Shown piece after piece: positions 55,295 to 64,000 of a stretch of 64,000 nucleotides of DNA. Under the pieces are notes generated by a model that saw only the letters and a list, made by a program, of their open reading frames with translations, was not told the DNA's origin and did not search any database. Positions within the stretch are counted from its first letter, which is position 1. Each line of letters begins with the position of its first letter. Source of the DNA: Dioszegia crocea (lineage: Eukaryota; Basidiomycota; Tremellomycetes; Tremellales; Bulleribasidiaceae); NCBI GenBank assembly GCA_001600615.1, contig BCKK01000006.1:1-64000 (forward strand), in the 5' to 3' direction. A program made the translations under genes and the position numbers.

Positions 55295-58200
55295 ATGTAC
55301 CAGCAGCCTCACGCATATCACCAGCAGCAGCCCGGGCCGACCTCTCCTCCCTCGGGCTATTCCTCGCCGCTTATGGCTCCGACGCAGGTACAGGACCCTT
55401 ATCGCGCGGTGCCAATCGCCATGCAGGCTCGCTCGCCCTACACGTCGGCTCTCTCCCCTCCTTCCTCGTCGGCCGGATTTTCACCTATGCCTACCTCATC
55501 TTCTTCCCGGCACGGTCACGGTATACCACAGTACGCTTCTCGGTCGGGCGGAGCGCGCTATCCGACTCCCAATCAGGGCTACACATCTCAGGGATACGCC
55601 TCGAACCTCCCCCTCCCTGTTCCCCCTCAACAAACTCCCCAACAACCAAAGTTTAAGGGTACACTTGCTCCGGGAACTATAATCAAAGTAGGAGAATCGC
55701 ACGTTCGGATAGAGCGGTATCTGAGTGAAGGGGGATACGCGCATGTGTATCTGACTACGTCGGAACGGCCGATATATCCACCCTCTGCGGCCGGGGCGCC
55801 AAAGGGACGATGGGGTGAGAAGGGGTATAATCAGCACTGCCTGAAGCGGATTGCATTTGAGGATGAGAATGTCTGGGTGGACGTCAGGAAGGAAATTGAA
55901 GTCATGGTAAGTTCAAATCATCCGGTCTGGAGGATGCCTTTGCAGGAAGAGTATGACAGCGCAATCACCAAGCTAGATCGGGGCAGGCGAGAATGGACAT
56001 GCGTATCGATAAGGACTGCGCTCATACTTTGCAGAAAGCGCTACCTCCAAATCAGCACCTCACGCAATATCTCGCCTCGGCTCATTCGCGACTTCCTAAT
56101 GGCGGCTACGAAGTGTTCATCCTGATGGAGTTTTGCTCCGGTGCGTCCTTTCACTGTGCCGGGTAGTCTGTGGGATTGATGCTGATCAGCTGTAGGAGGT
56201 GGGATCATAGACCTGTTGAACAAGCGACTCCGAGACCGATTGAAGGAAATTGAAATCTTGAATATCTTCACGGACGTCTGCGAGGTAAGCTGAATCAGTG
56301 TCGGCTGTTGACCTCGAGACAAAGCTGATCTCATCAGGCTGTAGCAGCAATGCACCACCTCAAGCAGCCCCTGCTACATAGAGACTTGAAGGTATGTCCA
56401 ATCTCTCATATTGAATGACAGCGCTGACTCGCCAGATCGAGAACGTCCTTTCAGCCCCGACAGGCCAACCTCCTTCTTCTCAACGCCCAACACCACTCGT
56501 ATTCAAACTCTGTGATTTCGGATCTACGACTTTCCCCTCTTCACATCCGCCGCAGAACAAAGCAGAGGCCGAAGCTCTCGCACTGAATCTGAATAAACAT
56601 ACAACCCTCCAATATCGGAGTCCGGAAATGGTGGAACCGATGCTGGGCTGGGCTGTGGGTCTACCGAGCGGTAAGTTGTCTCTTCTAATATTTCAGTCAA
56701 TGCTGATGATGCAGATGTATGGGCTTTAGGCGTGTTGCTGTATAAGCTGTGCTACTATACGACGCCGTTCGAAGAACATGGAACTTTAGCAATCGTCAAT
56801 GCCAAATATACGTTCCCGCAATATCCCGTCTACTCGCCCAAGATTCAGCACCTGATAGGTCAGTCACGATTCGATGCATTGAGCAGAAGCTGACCTAAGC
56901 AGCGTCGATGCTGGTGGATCATCCCGCCAGACGGCCGAGTGTGTTTGAGATCTTGAATGTGTCGCACGAGATGAGTGGGACACGTCCAGAAGTCGACTAT
57001 GTACGTCATTAGTATCTATCGAGACCATTGCTAATTCACTCAGCCCTTACCTTCCCGCCCCTTTCCTCCCAGCTCTGCCCAACAATCCTCCAAACCAAAA
57101 TCGAACTCTGTCAATCTCCTTGATTTCACCTCCCCTTCACCTACCGCTTCCCCAACGCCCAGTGCTCAACCCGATATCGCGTCCACCGTACAGCCCCAGC
57201 GTCGCGGTCGGCCCACGCGCGAACCCAGCAATAGACCCATGTCCAGTACACCTATTCCAGCTGCATCGTCCCCCGCTCCGGGTCTACCTCCACTACCGCA
57301 GCCAACAACAGTATCCTCTGAGCCTGCAGGCCCACGACCGAGAATACAAGTCACGGGAGAGCTGCGTGGCTCCGCTCCATCTCGCTCGGGCGGCAAATCG
57401 GATCAAGACCCCCAGTCCGAGAAACAGCCCAGTATCGATGCGTTTGGGATGCCTGCCATGGGCTCCTCGCAAAAAGGTTCAGCCAACGGGTTTGGTGATT
57501 CATTTGGTACCCAACCAAGAGGCGTTGCGGGCATCTCACAGCGGTTTGGGGGAAGCTCCGGTGCTGCCACTCGGTCCGGTACTGCCAACTCTGGCTTCTC
57601 AGACTCCTTCGCTATCCCCCGGCCTGCCTCCCAGACGGCTGCTACGCCAACGTTCCGCGTTGCCAGTCCGGAAAGCGTCATGCCCAAATCTGCGCCCAAG
57701 ACTGACACCAATCCCGGTGATCTCAGTTTCGAAACTCGATTCCCATCCATCGACACTCTTGATTCCGACGAGGCATTCAGTCCACAACCTACCAAATCGA
57801 TATCGAATCTTATCTCACCCATCACATCTCCACCTGTTGGCAGGCCAGCGATGCAACCGAGACCATCCATGATGGGTCATCTCACCGGAGAGACGGCGCC
57901 GAAACATCAGCCGCTGGCTGTGAGAGCGGATGGCGGCCCTCAGCCTCGTTCCACCCAAGTGACTGGCACGGCGTTCAAGGACCAGGCTCAGATCGGGGCT
58001 ACATCTCCGGCGCCTGCTGCTTCTGGAGGGGCGAAGGGCGACTACTTCGGCTCGGCGGAGCCTAAGTCTGAGCAGACTCGAAATGGTGGGAAGGGCAATG
58101 CGGAGAAGGAGCCCGTTGATCTCATGACGGGGGATGCGTACTCCAGTATGACGGCCACTTCTCGGCAAAACTCTCAGCTTGTCACTTCATCGAACGGCGA

Positions 58201-59266
58201 TGTCGTCCGTCCTGTACCGACACCAACCCAGTCTCGAACCCAAGTTACTACTCTTGCCACATCGGAGTCAGCCCAAAAGCCACCCTCGTCACCCCTGGAT
58301 GGCGATTCTAGCGACGAGGAAGATGTCCGGCCAGAGTCCGCATCGGGCACAAAGTTCCGCCCATCCGAGTCTTTGGCTAGACAAGGGGCATTCCCCTCAC
58401 GGTCCAGCATGGGCTTCAACTCTTCCTCTTCCTCCTCCAAAGACCTATCTTCCTCCTCGCGTCCCGGTCCCGGTCTCGCCGCGCCAAAACCCCAATTCGG
58501 CAGTGTCCGCCAACTCTCGTCTGAACGAGTCCGTCCACAATCCATGTTCATCCCCTCATCCAACTTCCAATCGCTCAACTCGCCTTCTTCTGCCGCTTCA
58601 TCGACGACACCGGTGTCGGCCGGTCCTATTGGGCGTCCCAGCCATGTGAGGAAGGGTAGCATTACGGACATGGTGACCAAGTACGAGTCACTGCAGTCCC
58701 CCTCGGCATCTGCATCGCCGGACAGGAGAGGAAGCGGGAGTCGAGAGCGCGGGACCGAGCCGGTGTCCAGCCCGGTCAAGGAGAAGGCGTCTAATGGTCT
58801 GGGCAGGAAGCCATCTGTTGCGTCCAAACCTCAGGCGCTCCGGAAACCGACTACAGACATCGCTCCTGGGCCTCAGCGGGCATCATCGCCGGAGAAGCCT
58901 ACCTCTTTGCCAGACGCCCCAGCAAAACCCCCAGTCGACAAGCCTAAACCCAAACCTATCGTCGCTGAAAAGCCTTCCCTAGCGTCCAGACCCAGTCGAC
59001 ACGGTGAAATGCCTACCGTGGCGGGATACTCCAAATCCTCTTCGGGCCGGTCGTTCCCCATCTCCCGGGCTGTCCCAGAAGCTTCAACTATTCCTCCGAC
59101 GAATTCCTTGCCACCGCTTAAAGAGGCGCAGAATGCAGTCTCGCTGGCGAAAGAGGGCAAGAAGCCGACATTGGGCGCGGGGGAGAATGGCAAGTCGGGA
59201 TCACCAGAAAAGCAGCAGTCTGTGGGGTCACTCATCGCACGTTGGAACCAGAGCCAGACGAAGTAG
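55295..59266 (+). CDS. Ark1/Prk1/Akl1-family (NAK) serine/threonine kinase
   Basis: Kinase family that phosphorylates endocytic coat and actin-regulating proteins (Pan1, Sla1, Ent1 in yeast; AAK1/GAK in animals), releasing them from cortical patches. A Gln/Pro/Ser-rich N-tail of about 120 residues precedes the kinase domain: glycine-rich loop LSEGGYAHVYL, Lys in HCLKRI, Glu in VRKEIEVM, hinge ILMEFCSGGGIIDLL, catalytic loop HRDLKIENVL, KLCDFGSTT, and the NAK-type APE region (NKHTTLQYRSPEMVE). VWALGVLLYKLCYYTTPFEE and ARRPSVFEIL complete it. All catalytic residues are present. About nine exons carry the domain. The last, very long exon encodes about 740 disordered Ser/Pro residues with many SP/TP sites (for example LLDFTSPSPTASPTPSAQP) and ends SVGSLIARWNQSQTK. 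Confidence 0.9.
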
Positions 59267-59419
59267 GAGAGGAGCGGAACTGTTCGACATCTGTTTACAT
59301 CTTGAAGGAAAAGGACAAGGATGTACTCGATGCATTGTAGGTAACTGATTGGCGGAGTGGGCAAATCACACGACGATAGTATACATGATCTTGGGACTCG
59401 CTTACTCAGTCAACTCAGT

Positions 59420-61899
59420 CTAGCAGGTCCAATCGTGGTTATCCCGCTCAATAACGTCGTCCCATTCCATCTCCTCCTCGAACTCCATCACACCCCTATC
59501 GTCCGCAAAGACCTTCCAGTCCCTCTCCTCCCATGCCCCATCCTCAATCACCGCACACCCCGCCGCGAAATTCTGCCATCTCCACCGCTCACATGGCTCG
59601 TGCCAAACCCAAATCATGGGTCCATCCCTGTTGTCCCCGACAGCCTTTGCTTGCGCCTTGGATTCCGCCGCAGCATGCTCCATAGCTGCAAATGCCGCTT
59701 TGAGGTCTGCCAATGGGATGTTGGCAGCGTCAGGACCGAGCATCTTGACGAGCAGGTCGGCATCGCGGACTGGGTCAAAACCGGCGGGTTCTTGGTGTCG
59801 ATGCTTTGGGGCAGCATCGACGGCCTTCTTGTCTTTGACTTCCTGCGCATCCTCTTCGACCTGCTTCGACTTTTGCGCCTTCTCCTCTAGGTCGGCCGCC
59901 TGCTTCTCGGTCAGATAGTTGACGAAGTTTTCGAGCTTGGGGCCGATCAAGACTTGCTCCTCCTCGTTTTTGGCGCCCAATCCCTTCGGTACCTCTTCCC
60001 CATCCTTGACTGGCAATACCACAATCGCTTTCCCCGTCTCCACCTTCACGTCTTGCTCGACTGCATCCGGTAAAATAACTTCCCCGTCGACGTGTTTCAT
60101 CTCAGCAAGCGGAGTAGCTGACGTCGCGCTTTTGGCTGGTGTTTCGGGGCTGACGACTGGCTTGGGATGCTTGTCGATTGTTTTCTCCGCCTGCTTGTCC
60201 ACCTCAAGCTTCCCATCCTTCCCTTTGGACTGGCTAGAAGATGTGGTGTCTTTCCCCTCTTTCCCCTCCTCCTTCTCCTTGTCTTTTCTCTCTTTACGCT
60301 CCTTCTCCTTTTTTTCCTTATACTCTCTCTCCTTCCTATCCCTGTACTCTCTATCCTTCTTCTTCCTCTCCGCCATCAATTGCGCTTTGGCCATGTTCCC
60401 AAATACCCGATCCTCTACATTCGTCACCACCGCTTCGAACTTGTTGGACGGCGCGTCCGGCTTAAATTGTATGTCAGACTCGACGCGGAGGAGGAAGTGA
60501 TTGTGCGCCAATAGGAGATAGGCACCTGCGGGGGTGGACCAATGGGCAGGCAGGGGTTTCTAAAGTACGTCAGCTTTGATCCTCACGAACCTTGCAGAGT
60601 CGCTGACAGCCAGAAACCTTGGACGCGGACTTACCTGGGTATTAAACGCGCATTGAAGACCGATCGTAGCAAGGGTCTCTTCAACGCCTTCTCGGGTCCA
60701 CTCGACTTCTACCGGGTACTTGTACGTGACCTGTACCGGCTCTTCCTTTGTTGGCTCGACAATAGCGCCAGCGACAGCATCTGTCTGCTCGACTGGCGCA
60801 GCCAAGATCCCCTCTTCATTCTTCTTCTCTACCTCCTCCTTTCCAACCAATTTGGCGTCGTCCTTCCCCTTCTTCACATCCTTCTCTTCGTCCTCTCCCT
60901 TTTCTTCAGCCTCCTTCGCTCGCTTTTTCTTCTCCTCTTCTGCCAGCCTATCCTTCTCCCTCGCTGCTCGCCTAGCCAGAGTCGCTATCTCTTCCGCCTT
61001 GACCTCCTTCTTCACCCTGCGAATCTCAGCTTCTCTCGCCATCTCCTTCTCCTCAAAAGGCATGATCTGGAGATGCTTCTCGGCTTTAGGGTCGGTCCAA
61101 TCATACCTCGCCCAGAACGCCTCGACTGAGAGCTAGACATATCAGCCCAGCCTTGGCCCGGTCCCAAAGATCGATTACTCACCTCGTTTGCCGGAGCTTC
61201 GACAAGATCATTCCACAATTCCAAAATCAACCCCTCGGCGCTCCCAGGCACCTTCCTGATCACAGTCTTCCTCTTCGCCTTTGCTGCTTCTCTCTTCCGC
61301 TGCTTCTCGGCCTCGCCATTCAAGCGCGCCAACGCCTCCCTCTCGCTCTTCTCTCGCCACTGCTCCGTCAGCCACCCGTCTTTGGTGACATCGATAAACA
61401 TGGGCTCGTTCTGCATGGCCTTGGCGTAGCTGTTGTACGCTCCGCGCGGATCCGAGTCTATGGGAGGGTATGGTCGGGACGGATTAAGGTCGAGCCTTGA
61501 ACGAAGGGGCCGGTGAGGTACAGGCGGCAGAATTCGGAGGGGAGGAAGCGGCTTTGTGGCTTTTACCTCAGCCGCTGTGGGCTTGACTGCCGTGTCGTCC
61601 TTCAAGAGGGTGTCTGGTTCGGGATTTGGGGGAGCGGTCGCAGCGACGTCTTTGCCTTCGGCGGCACCGTTACCGTTTTCCTTCTGCTTCGCCTCCTCAT
61701 CAACTCCATTGGCCTTTTTCTCCTTGTCATCACCACCATCGCCCTTCTTTTCAGCCGCGGCCGCAGCCTTGGCTTTGGCATCTCGGTCTGCTCGCCTTTT
61801 TTCGTCCTCCTTCCTTACCTCTTCTCGAGTCTTGGGAGGCGGGGCGGGATGGACAGCGATCGCCAAAGGGGGAGGGGCGATGACGCGATGGAGGGACAT
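59420..61899 (-). CDS. Lys/Glu-rich coiled-coil protein, unrecognised
   Basis: Not recognised. About 760 residues in three exons, start MSLHRVIAPPPLAIAVHPA, stop at 59420. Long helical charged runs (EVRKEDEKRRADRDAKAKA; MAERKKKDREYRDRKERE; EKKEKERKERKDKEKEE) alternate with more folded-looking pieces: SRPYPPIDSDPRGAYNSYAK, MFIDVTKDGWLTEQWREKSE, LSVEAFWARYDWTDPKAEKH, YKYPVEVEWTREGVEETLAT, PAGAYLLLAHNHFLLRVESD. The Trp-rich C-terminus (PMIWVWHEPCERWRWQNFA, EMEWDDVIERDNHDWTC) is distinctive. No signal peptide or membrane segment. A 5'-UTR intron (about 62011 to 61930, donor GTGAGT, GCTGATCAACAG acceptor) precedes the start. Probably cytosolic or nuclear and multivalent, but function unknown. Confidence 0.72.
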
Positions 61900-62477
61900 G
61901 ATAGCCAGTGACGATGTGTAATGTGAGTACTGTTGATCAGCTCGGATGCGCAAGCTGACAAGCGGCGGGAAACAGAAGAGCGAGCAGAGAAGAGAAGAGA
62001 CACACTCACTCTTTTTGATAGCGGGGTGGTCGATGAGCTGAGTGTGACTTCGACACGCTAGGCCTAGAGAGATTGCTTTGTAGCTGCACGGAGGGTGGGA
62101 CAGATACACAGCTGTTGATAGCATGAGTAGAAAGCATGCAATGCGCAATATTTCCAGTACATATACTCCAGCCGCCCCTGGGTTGAAACGGGGTAAGGGA
62201 TAAAATCCTCAAAGGATCATGATGGTCTGGTATGTCCCAATCAGACAAAGGAACTACGTACCGTGGGGGTTGGGTTGAACGAGTCAGTGACGGCCCTACT
62301 CCGTACAGGTGTCGCTGAAAGGATCTGAAAATGCCAGAGTTTTCCGTTGGTATCTCGAATTGGGGGTCATCTGCTGTCAGCCGATGATAGTGTCCATAGA
62401 TCATGAGCGATGCGGAACCGATAATAGGCAATCTGCATACAGCCTAAAACCCAAATTGACGAAAAGTGTGATCTCTC
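61900..62477. other. Upstream region and 5'-UTR intron of the Lys/Glu-rich gene
   Basis: 578 bp. It holds the 5'-UTR intron just described and, farther up, the 3' end of the Kre9-like gene. An in-frame upstream Met exists at 62148, but the path crosses the intron. Confidence 0.45.
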
Positions 62478-63444
62478 TCAAAGAGTCAAGCCCAATACCA
62501 TAGCGCCAGCCGCTAGGGCCGCCACGATGCCTGTTCCCCCAACAATGTCCCTTGATGCCCCTCCAGTCCGGCTGGCTGAGGCTGCTGCGCCTGCGCCAAC
62601 AATCGTCGCGGACGAGTTGGCAGATGATGTGGTGGTCGGTGGTGAAACGGGTGCGAAAGATGTGGCAAGTGTTGTAGCTGAGGAGAGGGATGTGGATGAC
62701 TTGGTCGAGGATGTCGACGAACGCACTGTCGAACGGCTGGTGGTAGTTGTAGCCGCTGCGGCGACAGGTTGGACCTCGGGGGTAGAGGCTGATGCAATCA
62801 GCACTAATTCCTTCCCTTGGTTGATAGCAAAATGCACTCACTGGGTGCACTGTCTGCCGTCGGTGCCCACGTCTCACTCGTAGCCTCGCTCCACGCCTGA
62901 TCTGTCGAACTCGTCGATGCACTGCTGGTCGCACTCTTCGCATCCGCCAAGCACCATTTATCGCCTGCAGCAATCTTGATGTTCTGCACGTAGGCTACCG
63001 CTCCCTTTGCGTCTGTGACGCGGAACTCGACCGTTTGGCCGGCAGCTTGGTTGACCAGCCATGTAGCGCTACCTCCGCGGAGATCGGACATGGTGGTAAT
63101 GGGTGTTTCGCCGACGTACAGCCCGCCGAGAGCTATGAAGAGGGAGACCGGGTCCTGAGATGTCAGCTACGATCGGGGCTGAGTGGAAAGAGGACATACG
63201 GTGGCTCCACTCCAGCTGATCGTCGCGTCTCGGCATTGTACTACATTATCCGCCTTGACTGTGATGTTGCTGACTGCGGTCCGTCAGCGCGCTCGATGGA
63301 GAATCCAAGGATAAACGTACTAGGTGCGCCAGCAAAGACATCGCCAATAGCCCCGCCTGCTCGTTCTTGAACCGGGTGACGAGGAGCAGCGAGTGCAAGA
63401 GCGGGGAGGATGAGGGATGTCAGGATAGCGTGGTGCGATAACAT
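62478..63444 (-). CDS. Kre9/Knh1-like GPI-anchored cell-wall protein
   Basis: Surface protein with an N-terminal Kre9/Knh1-like beta-sandwich domain, found in fungal cell-wall proteins linked to beta-1,6-glucan. The signal peptide MLSHHAILTSLILPALALA is followed by the domain: NITVKADNVVQCRDATISWS, DPVSLFIALGGLYVGETPIT, GGSATWLVNQAAGQTVEFRV and AVAYVQNIKIAAGDKWCL, with two cysteines likely forming a disulfide. A Ser/Thr-rich stalk follows (TTTTSRSTVRSSTSSTKSST). The GPI signal is a hydrophobic tail (GGTGIVAALAAGAMVLGLTL). Four exons, with introns near 63260-63310, 63155-63200 and 62785-62842. Three ACGCGT boxes lie 215-267 bp upstream, suggesting cell-cycle timing. Confidence 0.83.
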
Positions 63445-63902
63445 GGTGGGAAGTTGGAAAATAAAGGAGAGTGAGTTTTTAGGGAGTGTGGGTATTGAGG
63501 GTGTAAATTAGTCGAATCTTTAGTATAGAGGTAATGGTAAGAGATGATCTTTTCACGCCATCCCTCTGTCAGCCTTTCCCCGCACTTGTAACGCGACTTG
63601 CTCCCTACAAATGTGACATGTGCCATCCCATGGTCCGCAAAAGATGAAACTCGCCCTTACGCGTCCTCCGACGCGTGCGTTTTAGATCTCAGATTCAGGG
63701 GTTCGACGCGTCCGACTGCCACGTGTTTGGGGTCCCCTAGAGCCATAGGCAAGATGGTGCACGAGTAACGCAGGGCTGGCAATGCACATGTAAGTGAGAA
63801 GATGGTACCCTATCGAGATGTATTAAAAGGCGAAAAGCGTCTGCATTCGCAAATGGCTTGCCAAGTTCTGTCTAGTTTTACAAGACTAGGTACGAGGGAA
63901 AT
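63445..63902. other. Intergenic, promoter of the Kre9-like gene
   Basis: 458 bp between the Kre9-like gene and the 3' end of the edge gene. It includes a CT/CA-free AG-rich stretch next to the start and the ACGCGT cluster. No gene seen. Confidence 0.4.
63659..63711. promoter_or_regulatory. Dense cluster of three ACGCGT (MCB-like) boxes
   Basis: ACGCGT at 63659-63664, 63671-63676 and 63706-63711, three within 53 bp, upstream of the Kre9-like GPI gene. Spacing of about one and then three helical turns would place factors on one DNA face. Binding by an MBF-type factor is inference from other fungi. Confidence 0.5.
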
Positions 63903-64000
63903 CTACGCCAGCAACGCAGTATACAATCCTATCGCCGCTCCAGTCCCCATGATCCCAGCCCTGACAGCGTTGAGCCATTCGAACCGCTTCAACAACACCT
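63903..64000 (-). CDS. C-terminal fragment of a membrane protein (possibly DUF1772-like)
   Basis: Only the last 32 codons are in the window: the frame enters at the right edge and ends with TAG at 63903. The peptide VLLKRFEWLNAVRAGIMGTG followed by AAIGLYTALLA has a W-L-N-x-V-R motif and a terminal hydrophobic helix. This resembles the C-terminus of fungal DUF1772/anthrone-oxygenase-like small membrane proteins. The assignment is tentative because most of the gene lies outside. Confidence 0.4.
   Translation of the reverse strand, partial: VLLKRFEWLNAVRAGIMGTGAAIGLYTALLA

Noticed and set aside
1..64000. tRNA, rRNA genes or CRISPR arrays
   Set aside because: No convincing B-box with cloverleaf, no rRNA-like block and no regularly spaced repeats were seen by eye; matches to GTTCGA fall in coding exons or lack an acceptor stem.

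Overview
The window is nuclear DNA of a basidiomycete yeast or fungus, most likely a tremellomycete (Cryptococcus/Kwoniella/Saitozyma-like). Support: genes are broken by many 45-60 nt introns with GTRNGT donors and a CTGAY/CTRAY branch site only a few bases before the acceptor. The genes are typical fungal ones (SAGA Spt7, TFIIIC, Bud13, Not4, Ark1/Prk1-type kinase, Ktr mannosyltransferase). Genes are densely packed on both strands. I cannot name the species.

Layout. 1-5 kb: C-terminally truncated BCS1-like AAA ATPase and a wax-synthase-like acyltransferase, both minus. 5-13.6 kb: a 61-residue spliced gene, COX6, BUD13, NOT4, mitochondrial AcpS-type phosphopantetheinyl transferase and a small GPI-anchored protein. 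13.9-19.3 kb: GT15 mannosyltransferase, a 2 kb gene-poor stretch with three ACGCGT boxes, and a YDR124W-like helical-bundle protein whose start codon seems to be assembled by splicing. 19.8-25 kb: a tandem pair of BCS1-like genes, one with a single in-frame stop, the other carrying a 404-bp MITE-like insertion. 25-29.3 kb: lactonase-like beta-propeller and high-affinity sugar transporter. 30.6-39 kb: TFIIIC subunit 5, Spt7 and a very acidic protein. 40.4-48 kb: small mitochondrial protein, Gfo/Idh/MocA oxidoreductase interrupted by a 100-N assembly gap with a flanking duplication, and a tandem pair of DHA2-type MFS transporters. 48-64 kb: methyltransferase with a long disordered N-terminus, membrane-anchored cysteine-less glutaredoxin-like protein, Ark1/Prk1-like kinase, Lys/Glu-rich unknown protein, Kre9-like GPI protein and a gene fragment at the right edge.

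Themes. Two local duplications (BCS1-like, MFS) lie among single-copy housekeeping genes. Mitochondrial functions recur (COX6, AcpS, BCS1-like, a small presequence protein), as do cell-wall functions (GT15, two GPI proteins). No prokaryote-like operon logic applies; neighbours mostly share only divergent promoters.

The most interesting observation is the insertion at 23333-23736. It has terminal inverted repeats and a 4-bp target duplication, and it carries its own consensus splice donor and acceptor placed so that splicing would restore the reading frame. This is the signature expected of an introner, a transposon that inserts as a ready-made intron.
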